From contig CAJYKO010000089.1 of the NCBI GenBank assembly GCA_913775215.1, positions 1 to 19,552 of the forward strand: 19,552 nt of DNA. Reading direction: 5' to 3'. The position numbers were made by a program, and so were the translations under genes. Origin of the DNA: an uncultured Devosia sp. (GTDB taxonomy: Bacteria; Pseudomonadota; Alphaproteobacteria; Rhizobiales; Devosiaceae). Numbering within the stretch: position 1 is the first letter of the stretch; every line of letters starts with the position of its first letter. Below are positions 5,638 through 13,870 of this stretch, piece after piece. The notes under the pieces were generated by a model. The model worked only from the letters and a program-made list of their open reading frames with translations, was not told where the DNA came from and searched no databases.

Positions 5638-7800
5638 TCAGACGCTGCCCACAGTCTTGAGGCGCACACGGGGATGCACCTCGTTCTGGCTCATAACCAC
5701 TGTCTGCGGGCGGAAGCGCTCGATGATGGCGCGCACATGTGGACGGATCGAGGGCGAGGTGATCATCACGGGCAGCTCGCCCTGCTGGGCGGCGCGTTCA
5801 AAGCCTTGGCCGACGGCGGCGATGAACTGCTGCAGGCGGCTTGGGGCCATGGCGAGGTGACGGTGCTCGCCTTCGCCGACCATGGCTTCGGCAAAGTCGC
5901 GCTCCCATTGCGGTGAGAGCGTGAGGAGAGGCAGGTTGCCATCCTGGCCGAGATTGGCGGCACAGATCTGGCGGGCAAGGCGCGAACGCACATGCTCGGT
6001 GATCGATTGGATCGAACGGCCGGGACCGGCGACTTCGGCAATGCCTTCGAGAATGGTCGAGAGATCGCGGATCGAGATGCGCTCGGTGAGAAGAGCCTGC
6101 AGCACGCGCTGGACGCCCGAAACCGAGATCTGGCTCGGAATGATGTCTTCGACAAGCTTCTGCTGGTCCTTGGGGAGGCCAGAGAGAAGAGACTGCACAT
6201 TAGCGTAGCTCAAGAGTTCGGCGACGTTGGCCTTGAGCACTTCGGTCAGGTGCGTCGAGATGACGGTCGATGGGTCGATGATCGAGAGGCCGCGGAGTTC
6301 GGCTTCGTCGCGCAGCGCCGGGTCGATCCAGGTGGCGGGCAGGCCAAAGGTCGGCTCGGTCGTCTGGTGGCCCGGCAGGTCGATCGGATTGCCATAGGGG
6401 TCCATGACCATGAGGAGGTTGGCGTGGATCTGGCCGTGCGCCGATTCCACTTCCTTGATGCGGACCTTATAGTCGTTTGGCTCGAGCTGCATATTGTCGA
6501 GAATGCGCACCGGCGGCATGACGAAGCCGAGTTCGAGCGCGAGCTGGCGGCGGAGCGCCTTGATCTGCTCTGTGAGGCGATCGGTGCCGCTGTCGTCTTC
6601 CTTGACGAGACCGAGGAGGCCATAGCCGAGTTCGAGCTTGAGATCGTCGATCTTGAGGCTTTCGCTGATCGGCGGTTCGCCGGCCGGCGCGCCACCAGCG
6701 GCAGGCTGGCCAGCTGTACCACCCGCAGCCTTGGTTGCAGCATCGGCCACGGCCTTAGCGCGTTCAGCGACATCACGGACGGTCTTGCTCTTGGAAGCCC
6801 GGAACGCGGCATAGCCAACGCCACCGGCCAGAGCCATGAAGGGGACGAAGGGCATGCCCGGCAGGAAAGCGAGGGCGCCCATGACCGCCGACGCCATGCC
6901 GAGCGCCTTGGGATAGCCGCTAAATTGGCTGGTCAGCGCCTTGTCAGCCGAACCGGTCACACCCGACTTCGAGACAAGAATACCGGCGGCGGTCGAAACG
7001 ATCAGCGCGGGGATTTGGGAAACGAGGCCGTCGCCGATGGTCAGGAGCGTATAGACTTGCCCCGCTTCACCGGCCGAGAGGCCTTCCTGAAAAATGCCGA
7101 TGGCCATGCCGGCCGAGACGTTGATGAAGGTGATGATCAGACCGGCAATGGCGTCGCCGCGCACGAATTTGGAGGCACCGTCCATGTTACCGAAAAAGGC
7201 GCTTTCACCTTCGAGTTCGGCACGGCGCTTCTTGGCGGTGTCTTCGTCGATCAGGCCTGCCGAAAGGTCGGCGTCGATGGCCATCTGCTTGCCCGGCATG
7301 GCGTCCAAGGAGAAGCGCGCCGCGACTTCGGCGATACGGCCCGAACCCTTGGTGATGACGATGAAGTTCACGATCACGAGGATGATGAAGATCACGATCC
7401 CGATGACGAAATTGCCGCGCGTCACGAAATTGCCGAAGGCTTCGATGACGTGACCCGCCGCAGCCGAGCCATTGTGACCTTCCGAGAGGATGAGGCGCGT
7501 CGTCGCCAGGTTCATGCCCAGACGCAGCATGGTGGCGATCAGCAGCACGGTCGGGAAGGACGAGAATTCGAGCGGCTTCTGGATGAAGAGCGCCGTCATC
7601 AGGATCATCACAGAGAAGACGATCGAGATGGCGAGCAGGGCGTCGACCATAAGCGCCGGCAGCGGCACGATCAGGATAACGATCAGACCCATGACGCCGG
7701 AGGCGAGGGCGATATCGCCCGAACGCAGCGTATCGAGCACCGTCTTCACGGACGGCGGCTTGAAGCTGAAGCGGGAATTCGAGGCTGAAAGATCGGTCAT
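5638..7800 (-). CDS. flhA: FlhA, flagellar type III export gate protein
   Basis: At 720 residues, FlhA is the major gate component of the flagellar export apparatus in the inner membrane beneath the MS ring. The N-terminal half has eight expected membrane spans (first near residues 28-72). The FHIPEP signature is visible as RFSLDAMPGKQMAIDADLSAG around 162-182. The C-terminal half is the cytoplasmic domain that receives export chaperones. It is full length for the family (about 690-720). It is the last gene of the fliF-to-flhA block, 69 bp after flbD. I see no clear ribosome site before ATG 7800, and a terminator-like hairpin lies in the gap, so expression may be partly uncoupled from the upstream genes. 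Confidence 0.97.
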   Translation of the reverse strand: MTDLSASNSRFSFKPPSVKTVLDTLRSGDIALASGVMGLIVILIVPLPALMVDALLAISIVFSVMILMTALFIQKPLEFSSFPTVLLIATMLRLGMNLATTRLILSEGHNGSAAAGHVIEAFGNFVTRGNFVIGIVIFIILVIVNFIVITKGSGRIAEVAARFSLDAMPGKQMAIDADLSAGLIDEDTAKKRRAELEGESAFFGNMDGASKFVRGDAIAGLIITFINVSAGMAIGIFQEGLSAGEAGQVYTLLTIGDGLVSQIPALIVSTAAGILVSKSGVTGSADKALTSQFSGYPKALGMASAVMGALAFLPGMPFVPFMALAGGVGYAAFRASKSKTVRDVAERAKAVADAATKAAGGTAGQPAAGGAPAGEPPISESLKIDDLKLELGYGLLGLVKEDDSGTDRLTEQIKALRRQLALELGFVMPPVRILDNMQLEPNDYKVRIKEVESAHGQIHANLLMVMDPYGNPIDLPGHQTTEPTFGLPATWIDPALRDEAELRGLSIIDPSTVISTHLTEVLKANVAELLSYANVQSLLSGLPKDQQKLVEDIIPSQISVSGVQRVLQALLTERISIRDLSTILEGIAEVAGPGRSIQSITEHVRSRLARQICAANLGQDGNLPLLTLSPQWERDFAEAMVGEGEHRHLAMAPSRLQQFIAAVGQGFERAAQQGELPVMITSPSIRPHVRAIIERFRPQTVVMSQNEVHPRVRLKTVGSV

Positions 7801-7825
7801 GGGATCGGGCTACCGGGGAAAAACG

Positions 7826-7857
7826 GGAAAGGAGGGCGGCGTTCTTGCCGTCCTCCC
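7826..7857 (-). terminator. Terminator-like hairpin between flbD and flhA
   Basis: GGAGGGCGGC (7831-7840) pairs with GCCGTCCTCC (7847-7856) around a six-base loop, with one G-T pair; on the minus strand it is followed by TTTCCCG and then GTTTTT. It begins 13 bp after the flbD stop. It could reduce read-through into flhA or protect the upstream mRNA end. Confidence 0.5.
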
Positions 7858-7869
7858 GTCAAATTTGGT

Positions 7870-9237
7870 CTAGGCGACGTTGCGTCGCTCGCCGGGGTCG
7901 GGAATGTCCATTCCCTCGTCCGAATATTGGTTGAGCTTGTTCCGCAGCGTGCGGATGGAGATGCCAAGGATATTGGCGGCGTGGGTGCGGTTGCCCCAGG
8001 TGTGGTCGAGCGTATCGAGGATCAGCTCGCGCTCCACATCGGCCACGGTGCGCCCGACAAGGGCGCGGGACATGGCTTCTGCCGTTTCGGCCAGCTGCTG
8101 GGCCGGCGAATTGGCGCGTGCCGCTTCGTTGAGGCCCATGCCGTCGGGCAGAACAATGGCTTCCGAGCCGATCATGGTGCCCGTCGCAAGCAGCACGGCG
8201 CGGTGCAGCGTGTTTTCGAGTTCGCGAACATTGCCCGGCCATGGCGCATGGAGGAGAGCCGTACGCGCATCGTCCGAAAGCTCGCGCTTCGGCAGGCCAT
8301 TGGCCTTGGCATATTTGGCAACGAAATGATCGGCCAGCGCGACGATATCGCCCGGCCGCTCGCGCAGGGCCGGCAGCTTGAGGTTCACGACGTTAAGGCG
8401 GAACAGCAGGTCTTCGCGGAAGCTGCCTTCGCGGACGGCTTCGGTCAGGTTGCGGTTGGATGTCGCAAGGATACGGATATCGACTGCCACAGGCTTGGTC
8501 CCGCCAACGCGGTCAATGACGCGTTCCTGGATTGCGCGAAGGAGCTTGGCCTGCAGGCGCACATCCATTTCCGAGATTTCGTCGAGCAGCAGCGTGCCGC
8601 CCGAAGCTTCTTCGAACTTGCCGACGCGCCGGGCGATGGCGCCGGTAAAGGCACCCTTTTCGTGGCCGAAAAGTTCGGATTCCAGAAGGGCTTCGGGAAT
8701 GGCGGCGCAGTTGACCGAGATAAATGGCTTGGCCGCGCGCTTCGAACGCGAATGCACGTAGCGCGCGATGACTTCCTTACCCGTGCCGCTTTCGCCGGTG
8801 ATCAGGATCGAGGCTTCGGAAGCAGCGACCTGTTCTGCCATCTTGACGACGCGCTGCATGGCGGGATCGCGGAAGAGGAAATCTTCGCTGTCGCGCGACA
8901 CGGCCTGGATAACGGCGGCGATCAATGCCGCGTCAGGGGGCAGGGGGATATATTCCTTGGCGCCGGCGCGGATAGCGTTGACCGCGGCGGCGGCATTGGT
9001 TTCGACGCCACAGGCGACGACGGGAATGGCGATGCGTTCGGCTTCGAGCGCGGCGATGAGGCCGGCAATGTCCATCATCACGTCGACGAGCAGCAGGTCC
9101 GCGCCACGCCCGGTGCGGAGCGCAGCCATGGCGATTTCGATGCCTGGCGCATGCGCGACCTTGGCGCCGCCATCCATGGCCATTTTGGTGGCCTGGCTCA
9201 GTTGACCTTCAAGGGTTCCGACGATGAGGAGACGCAT
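7870..9237 (-). CDS. flbD: FlbD, sigma-54 activator of late flagellar genes
   Basis: A 455-residue NtrC-family protein: degenerate receiver domain (1-110), sigma-54 AAA+ domain with Walker A GESGTGKE (148-155), the sigma-54 contact loop GAFTGA (195-200), Walker B LLLDEIS (216-222), and a C-terminal Fis-type helix-turn-helix (NRTHAANILGISIRTLRNKL). The receiver keeps an Asp at position 52 (LLLVDVMMD) but lacks the acidic pair after the first strand (LLIVGTLEG) and the usual Lys-Pro (EYIPLPPD), as in Caulobacter FlbD, which is controlled by FliX and not by a standard phosphorelay. In Caulobacter FlbD activates sigma-54 hook and flagellin genes and represses fliF. ATG 9237 has GGGAG eight bases upstream; a GTG three codons earlier is the alternative. 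Its position after fliN supports the name. Confidence 0.94.
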   Translation of the reverse strand: MRLLIVGTLEGQLSQATKMAMDGGAKVAHAPGIEIAMAALRTGRGADLLLVDVMMDIAGLIAALEAERIAIPVVACGVETNAAAAVNAIRAGAKEYIPLPPDAALIAAVIQAVSRDSEDFLFRDPAMQRVVKMAEQVAASEASILITGESGTGKEVIARYVHSRSKRAAKPFISVNCAAIPEALLESELFGHEKGAFTGAIARRVGKFEEASGGTLLLDEISEMDVRLQAKLLRAIQERVIDRVGGTKPVAVDIRILATSNRNLTEAVREGSFREDLLFRLNVVNLKLPALRERPGDIVALADHFVAKYAKANGLPKRELSDDARTALLHAPWPGNVRELENTLHRAVLLATGTMIGSEAIVLPDGMGLNEAARANSPAQQLAETAEAMSRALVGRTVADVERELILDTLDHTWGNRTHAANILGISIRTLRNKLNQYSDEGMDIPDPGERRNVA

Positions 9238-9257
9238 ACCATTCACTCCCGTTCTTA

Positions 9258-9608
9258 TTATTGTGGCTTGATGATCTCGGTCATGGTGACGCCGAGGCGG
9301 TTTTCCACCAGGACGATTTCGCCACGGGCCACGAGGCGGTCGTTGACGTAGATTTCGACGGCTTCGCCAACCTGACGGTCGAGTTCGACCACGGTGCCAG
9401 TGTCGAGTTTGAGCAGGTTCGAAACCGGCATCTTGGTACTGCCGAGGACGACCGAGACGCGCACCGGCACATCGAACACAGCTTCAAGGTCTTCCGCCGT
9501 GCGTTCGACATAGGCGTTGATGCGCTCGTCGCGCTCCGGCGGCGGCATTTCGCCAAGGCCGAGTTCGCCCATGTCGTTGGCGCCGAGTTCGGGATCGGTC
9601 GGGTTCAT
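9258..9608 (-). CDS. fliN: FliN, flagellar C-ring switch protein
   Basis: A 116-residue protein: a short acidic, Pro-rich N-terminal tail, then a SpoA (surface presentation of antigens) domain from about residue 42, with VPVRVSVVLGSTKMPVSNLLKL and the closing VARGEIVLVENRLGVTMTEII, the standard FliN core. FliN forms the lower C-ring with FliM and FliG and docks the FliH-FliI complex. The ATG overlaps the fliH stop as ATGA, so translation is probably coupled; AGGAG lies eight bases upstream. flbD starts 20 bp after its stop. fliM is not in this window. Confidence 0.95.
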   Translation of the reverse strand: MNPTDPELGANDMGELGLGEMPPPERDERINAYVERTAEDLEAVFDVPVRVSVVLGSTKMPVSNLLKLDTGTVVELDRQVGEAVEIYVNDRLVARGEIVLVENRLGVTMTEIIKPQ

Positions 9609-10288
9609 TCACCGCTCTCCTGGTTATGGTGGATGCCGGTCTTGCCCGCCTTGGCGGCGAGATACTGGGCAATGGTCTCGTTGATGTCGGTTTCGAGCGC
9701 GCCGGTATCGCGAATGAGGCCGCCATCGACCCATTCGAGGCGCCCGTCGCCGAGGCGGATATCGGGTTCGCCCATGACCACGAGACGCCCGGCATAGCCG
9801 GAGGTCGCGATCTGGGCTGTGGCGATGTCGCGGATCTGATCGGCGAGATCGGGATGGCAGCGGATGACGAGGTGCGGCACGCCCGAAAGGCTTGGCATGC
9901 ACTCGGCGATCAACGCTTCGAGTTCACGGGCCGGTTCGCGGGCAACCAGGTGGAAAGCCAGCTTTCGACCGACGCTGACGGCGAGGTCGACGGCCGCCTC
10001 ATGGTTTTCCATGCGCGCTTCGTCGAGCGCAGCGGTCATGCTGGCGGCATGCGCTGCCAGCATGCCGGCTGCCGCAGCAATGGTCTGGGTCGCCACAGTG
10101 GTCGCATTGCTCTCGCCGGCCACGAGCCCTTCGGCATAGCCTTCTTCGCGGGCCTCGCGCACGAGGCGAGCTACGACCTCTTCGGGAACGCCGACCGGCT
10201 CGGGCCGAAATTCCTCGACGGGCGCGGAAGCCTGCATCGGGTGGCTCGCGAGATCGAGATCGAAGGTGAAGCGGGCAAGGGCGGCCAT
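9605..10288 (-). CDS. fliH: FliH/FlbE, export ATPase stator protein
   Basis: A 227-residue protein between fliG and fliN, the position of flbE in Caulobacter, which is the FliH equivalent. It has a short N-terminal region, a GxxxG-type helical segment (AREEGYAEGLVAGESNATT, about residues 46-65), an Ala-rich predicted coiled coil to about 110, and a C-terminal region with RLEWVDGGLIRDTGALETDI, the hallmark of the FliH/YscL/V-ATPase E-type stator fold. FliH holds FliI inactive and links it to FliN. The ATG lies 5 bp after the fliG stop, without an obvious ribosome site, so translational coupling to fliG is likely. Its stop overlaps fliN. Confidence 0.88.
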   Translation of the reverse strand: MAALARFTFDLDLASHPMQASAPVEEFRPEPVGVPEEVVARLVREAREEGYAEGLVAGESNATTVATQTIAAAAGMLAAHAASMTAALDEARMENHEAAVDLAVSVGRKLAFHLVAREPARELEALIAECMPSLSGVPHLVIRCHPDLADQIRDIATAQIATSGYAGRLVVMGEPDIRLGDGRLEWVDGGLIRDTGALETDINETIAQYLAAKAGKTGIHHNQESGE

Positions 10289-10292
10289 GGCG

Positions 10293-11363
10293 TCAGCCGA
10301 TCATCTGGTCGTCGCCCTTGGACTTGACGATGAGGATTTCCCCCTTCGCGGCCAAGTCCTTGGCGGTTGAAACCATACGGCTCTGGGCTTCGTCCACGTC
10401 TTTCAGACGCACCGGACCCATGGCCATCATGTCGTCCTGCATCAGCTTGGCGGCGCGGCTCGACATGTTCTTGAGGAAGAAGTCCTTGACCTCGTCATTG
10501 GCGCCCTTGAGGCAGAGCGCCAGTTCGCGCTTGTCGACACGGCTCAGCAGCGTCTGGACGGCAGTCATGTCGAGCTTGGCGAGATCCTCGAAGGTGAACA
10601 TCAGCGACTTGATGCGCTCTGCATCTTCGCGATTGCGCTCTTCAAGGCTCGTGATGAAACGCGCCTCGGTCTGACGATCGAAGGAGTTGAAGATTTCGGC
10701 CATCAGTTCATGGCTGTCGCGGCGCTTGGATGTGTTGAGCGTCGAGATGAATTCGGTGCGAAGGGTCTGCTCGATCTTTTCGAGAATGTCCTTTTGCACG
10801 ACGTCGAGACCGAGCATGCGCTGCACCACTTCCATGGCGAGTTCGGCCGGCAGAGAGGCGAGCACTTCGGACGCGTGTTCCGGCGCGATCTTGGAGAGGA
10901 TCACGGCAACGGTCTGCGGATATTCGTTCTTGAGATAGGCCGCGAGCACGTCGGCCTGCACGTTGGAGAGCTTTTCCCACATGTTGCGGCCGGCCGGGCC
11001 ACGAATTTCTTCCATGATGGAATCGACGCGTTCCTGCGGCAGGAACGAGAGTAGCAGGCGTTCCGTCGAGTCCGAATTGCCCGCCACATTGCCGTTGGAG
11101 GCGATGTTGGTGACAAATTCGGCCATCAGTTCGTCGAGCATGGCAGGGGTGATGGGGCCGAGCTTGACCATGGCGCGCGAGAGCGTCTTGATTTCGTGCT
11201 CGTCGAGCTCTTCGAAAATGGGCTTGCCGTGATCGGGGCCGAGCGCCAGCATCAGGGCGGCAGCCTTTTCGTCGCCGCCGAGAGCGCGGTAGCTCGACGC
11301 GCCACCAATCTTGAGTTGGGCGCCAAGCCGGGGTTCGTCGATGGACTGGGAAACGAGGGCCAT
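10293..11363 (-). CDS. fliG: FliG, flagellar motor switch protein
   Basis: At 356 residues, FliG is the rotor protein that binds FliF, FliM and the stator. The N-terminal domain begins after about 30 residues (GGDEKAAALMLALGPDHGKPIF); the middle domain carries EYPQTVAVILSKI, the family's EHPQ motif with Tyr replacing His; the C-terminal domain has charged torque residues in the stretch VDKRELALCLKGANDEVKDFFLKNMSSRAA, followed by the usual end helix. The length is slightly above that of E. coli FliG (331) because of an extended N-terminus, which is common in alphaproteobacteria. It starts 6 bp after the fliF stop and is followed within 4 bp by fliH. Confidence 0.97.
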   Translation of the reverse strand: MALVSQSIDEPRLGAQLKIGGASSYRALGGDEKAAALMLALGPDHGKPIFEELDEHEIKTLSRAMVKLGPITPAMLDELMAEFVTNIASNGNVAGNSDSTERLLLSFLPQERVDSIMEEIRGPAGRNMWEKLSNVQADVLAAYLKNEYPQTVAVILSKIAPEHASEVLASLPAELAMEVVQRMLGLDVVQKDILEKIEQTLRTEFISTLNTSKRRDSHELMAEIFNSFDRQTEARFITSLEERNREDAERIKSLMFTFEDLAKLDMTAVQTLLSRVDKRELALCLKGANDEVKDFFLKNMSSRAAKLMQDDMMAMGPVRLKDVDEAQSRMVSTAKDLAAKGEILIVKSKGDDQMIG

Positions 11364-11369
11364 GTCAGA

Positions 11370-13022
11370 TCACGCTGCGTTGGAGAGCCAGCCGCGCACG
11401 ATCAGCGCTGCCTGCTTGGGGTTTTCTTCGACGAGCGAGCCGACCGACTTGAGTTGTGCAAGCTGGGCTTCGCCGAGGGCCTTGGCGTCCTCGATCCAGT
11501 CGTGGTTGGCGAGCGCGGCGCGGGCCTGATCGGTCATCGGGTCTTCGGCAAGGGTCGGGATGACATTGCCTTCGGCATCGAGCGTCGTGCCCTGGCCTAC
11601 TTCCACGGCGGACGGCAGAGCCAGCGTCGTCGGTTCCGGGCTCATGACCTTCTTGAGGAGCGGGCGGAGCACGAAGAACATCAGAGCCAGAGCGATCAGC
11701 AGCGTCACGGCCATTTCGGCGCCGTTCATGATGTCGTCGCGGGTGAAATCGAGCAGGCCTCCGCTCTGGTCCGTGCCAGCCGGGGCCAGGTCGGGACGTT
11801 CGGCGAACTGCATGTTGACGACATCGACCGTATCGCCGCGTTCGGAGGAATAGCCGACAGCCGAGCGGACGAGAGTCTGGATCTGGGTGATCTCGTCAGC
11901 CGAGCGAGGCGCATAGGTCATGTTGCCCTGGCCGTCGTCAGTATAGGTGCCGTAGACCACCACGGCCACCGAGAGGCGCTTGAGAGCGCCGGCTTCGGTC
12001 ACGGCCGTCTGGGTCTTCTTCGAGATTTCGTAGTTGACGACTTCTTCGGTCGAATTGCCCTGTTCGGTACTGCCATCGGTCGCGCCATTGCCGTTTGCGC
12101 CGGGCAGTTGGTTGGCGACGGTAGCCTGGCCGGCAGCGGCGCCAGACTGGTTCTGGGCTTCACGGGTCTGGGTCGAACGAACGACCTGGCCATCGGGATT
12201 GAAGGTTTCTTCCGTCGTCGTCGAGCGGTTGAAGTCGAGTTCGGCCGAAACCTCGACACGGGCGCGGCCGGGTCCGACGACATTGGCGAGCATGTCTTCG
12301 ATGCGGGTGCGCATGCGGTTTTCAAAGCCCAGCACGCGTTCTTCGGCCTGGCCGGCGATGGCGCCAATGCCATCGTCTTCCGTGCCCGAGGCCAGGAGAT
12401 TGCCGGCATCGTCGACGATCGACACGCGCTGCGGGGTCAGGCCTTCGATGGCCGAGGCGACGAGGTGCTGGATGGCCTGGATTTCGCCGGTCGACAGCGC
12501 ACCGCGCACGGAGAGCACGATCGAGGCCGACGGGTCCTTGCGTTCGCGGCGGAACAGTTCACGTTCGGGCAGCACGAGGTGGACACGCGCACCCTTGATG
12601 CGCGAGAGCGAGGAAATGGTGCGGGCCAGCTCGCCTTCGAGGGCGCGGACATTGTTGATGTTCTGGACAAAGCTCGTCGCGCCGAGTGTCGACTGCTGGT
12701 CGAAGATTTCGTAGCCGACCTGGCCCTTGTTCGGCAGGCCTTGGCCCGCAAGGTTCATGCGGACGGTCGTGATCTGGTCGCGTGGAATGAGAATGGTGTC
12801 GCCATCGCCACGCAGTTCGTACGGAACGCTCTGCGTCTCGAGCTGGGCCACGATGGCCGATGAGTCTTCAAGGCTCAGCCCGGAATAGAGCGGCGCCATG
12901 TTCGGCGTCTGCGCCCGCATCATCAGGAAGACGAAGAAACCCATGATGAGCACGGCCACCGTCGCCATCGCGGCGAGGCGCGCCATGCCGATGCGGTTGA
13001 TGAGAGTAGTGAGACTATCCAC
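11370..13022 (-). CDS. fliF: FliF, flagellar MS-ring protein
   Basis: A 550-residue MS-ring subunit in the inner membrane, the base on which rotor and export gate assemble. Membrane spans are seen at about 14-36 and 434-452, flanking the periplasmic ring-building motifs (YSGLSLEDSSAIVAQLE near 40-57; RVHLVLPERELFRRERKDPSAS near 145-166). The cytoplasmic tail ends in ENPKQAALIVRGWL, the FliG-binding helix. The start is a GTG; it gives a normal N-terminus, but the ribosome site is weak (GAG about seven bases upstream). This is the first gene of the fliF-fliG-fliH-fliN-flbD-flhA block. The 150 bp upstream contain a near-consensus CtrA box (13099-13113) and a palindromic motif shared with fliK (13137-13154), in keeping with control by CtrA and FlbD. 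Confidence 0.97.
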   Translation of the reverse strand: MDSLTTLINRIGMARLAAMATVAVLIMGFFVFLMMRAQTPNMAPLYSGLSLEDSSAIVAQLETQSVPYELRGDGDTILIPRDQITTVRMNLAGQGLPNKGQVGYEIFDQQSTLGATSFVQNINNVRALEGELARTISSLSRIKGARVHLVLPERELFRRERKDPSASIVLSVRGALSTGEIQAIQHLVASAIEGLTPQRVSIVDDAGNLLASGTEDDGIGAIAGQAEERVLGFENRMRTRIEDMLANVVGPGRARVEVSAELDFNRSTTTEETFNPDGQVVRSTQTREAQNQSGAAAGQATVANQLPGANGNGATDGSTEQGNSTEEVVNYEISKKTQTAVTEAGALKRLSVAVVVYGTYTDDGQGNMTYAPRSADEITQIQTLVRSAVGYSSERGDTVDVVNMQFAERPDLAPAGTDQSGGLLDFTRDDIMNGAEMAVTLLIALALMFFVLRPLLKKVMSPEPTTLALPSAVEVGQGTTLDAEGNVIPTLAEDPMTDQARAALANHDWIEDAKALGEAQLAQLKSVGSLVEENPKQAALIVRGWLSNAA

Positions 13023-13098
13023 GCTGCCACTCGAGTTTGTTCAAGTGCAGTCGTCGGAGCCCCCGTCGACCGCTGGGCAAAAATTACCCATCAGATGG

Positions 13099-13113
13099 TA
13101 AACAATGTCTTAA
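13099..13113 (-). promoter_or_regulatory. Candidate CtrA box upstream of fliF
   Basis: On the minus strand TTAA-GACATTG-TTTA, one mismatch from TTAA-N7-TTAA, 77-91 bp before the fliF start. In Caulobacter fliF is a direct CtrA target, so box and target agree. It is degenerate and could arise by chance. Confidence 0.45.
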
Positions 13114-13136
13114 CCACTCGATGCGAAACGCAAAAT

Positions 13137-13154
13137 CAGGCAAGATTTGCCGGG
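13137..13154 (-). promoter_or_regulatory. Palindromic motif, candidate FlbD site at fliF
   Basis: On the minus strand CCCGGCAAATCTTGCCTG, containing GGCA-N5-TGCC in inverted form. It matches the motif upstream of fliK (17908-17926) at 16 of 18 positions. It lies about 115-132 bp before fliF and 18 bp before the gst start. FlbD binding at fliF is known in Caulobacter; assignment here is inference. Confidence 0.45.
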
Positions 13155-13172
13155 TTGAAATTGAGGATTCCT

Positions 13173-13793
13173 ATGGTTCGGGTTCTGGGTCGCGTCACCT
13201 CGATCAATGTACGTAAGGTGCTGTGGGCGCTTGAAGAATTGGACGAAAGCTATGATCGCGAGGATTGGGGTCTGCCCATCCGCGACCCGAAAGTGCCGGA
13301 ATTCCTGGCCCTTAACCCTAATGGACAGGTCCCGGCCTTCATCGATGATGATGGTCTTGTCCTCTGGGAGAGCAATGCCGTCCTGCTCTACCTCGCCAAA
13401 AGTCGCTCGGCTCTCATGCCCGTGGACAATCACGCGCATGCCCGCGCGCTGCAGTGGCTCATCTGGCAGGCCACCGAACTCAATCCGCCCTGGGGATATG
13501 CGCTCAATGCCTTGGCGCGGAAGACGCCTGGCTATGACGACCCGGCAAAAATTGCCGAATCAATCGCCCGCTGGACCGATCGGATGGAAATTCTCGAAGC
13601 CGAACTCGCCAAAGGAAACACCTTCATCGCGGGCGACAGCTTCTCTCTCGCCGACATCGTCTTGGGGCTTTCGATCCATCGCTGGCTCCGCACGCCCTTC
13701 GAGGGCAAGCCGCTGCCTGCAGTTGAAGCCTATTATGCGCGCCTGCGTCAGCGTCCGGCCGGCGCCCGCTGGATGCCTGACGATATCGTCTGA
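13173..13793 (+). CDS. Glutathione S-transferase family protein
   Basis: A 206-residue cytosolic GST: N-terminal thioredoxin-like domain (about 1-80) with TSINVRKVLWALEELD, in which the early Ser/Thr is the usual glutathione-contact position, NGQVPAFIDDDG with the conserved cis-Pro, and WESNAVLLYLA with the Glu-Ser that holds glutathione; then a helical C-terminal domain with GDSFSLADIVLGLSIHRW, the N-capping-box region. It probably conjugates or reduces electrophiles with glutathione; the substrate is unknown. I chose ATG 13173 because GAGGA is five bases upstream and the fold starts at once; the frame runs back to 13095 but that part overlaps the fliF control region. It is divergent from fliF and convergent with sciP, and probably unrelated to motility. 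Confidence 0.9.
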   Translation: MVRVLGRVTSINVRKVLWALEELDESYDREDWGLPIRDPKVPEFLALNPNGQVPAFIDDDGLVLWESNAVLLYLAKSRSALMPVDNHAHARALQWLIWQATELNPPWGYALNALARKTPGYDDPAKIAESIARWTDRMEILEAELAKGNTFIAGDSFSLADIVLGLSIHRWLRTPFEGKPLPAVEAYYARLRQRPAGARWMPDDIV

Positions 13794-13818
13794 GGGTTTG
13801 CTGGCGATAAACGCGCAA

Positions 13819-13847
13819 AACCCCCGAGGCCCGTGGGCCTGGGGGTT
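13819..13847. terminator. Shared terminator of gst and sciP
   Basis: Arms AACCCCC-G-AGGCCC and GGGCCTGGGGGTT with a two-base loop and a single bulged G. On the minus strand the stem is followed by TTTT, so it is strongest as the sciP terminator; it sits 25 bp after the gst stop and 24 bp after the sciP stop. Confidence 0.8.
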
Positions 13848-13870
13848 GTCGCGACCCACAGCGGAGGCGT

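Noticed and set aside
5992..7788. Plus-strand open frame of 598 codons opposite flhA
   Set aside because: Shadow of GC-rich flhA codons: composition is dominated by Arg, Asp, Gly and His, with no recognisable domain, and flhA itself is certain.
7927..9351. Plus-strand open frame of 474 codons opposite flbD
   Set aside because: Same antisense effect; it spans the flbD-fliN junction and has no ribosome site or domain.
11196..12863. Plus-strand open frame of 555 codons opposite fliF and fliG
   Set aside because: Crosses the boundary of two certain genes; a shadow of their codon bias.
13846..13853. TTGTCGCG resembling a reported SciP DNA motif, next to the sciP terminator
   Set aside because: It lies downstream of both genes, the motif is recalled from memory, and the same octamer occurs inside coding sequence near 3110, so chance is likely.
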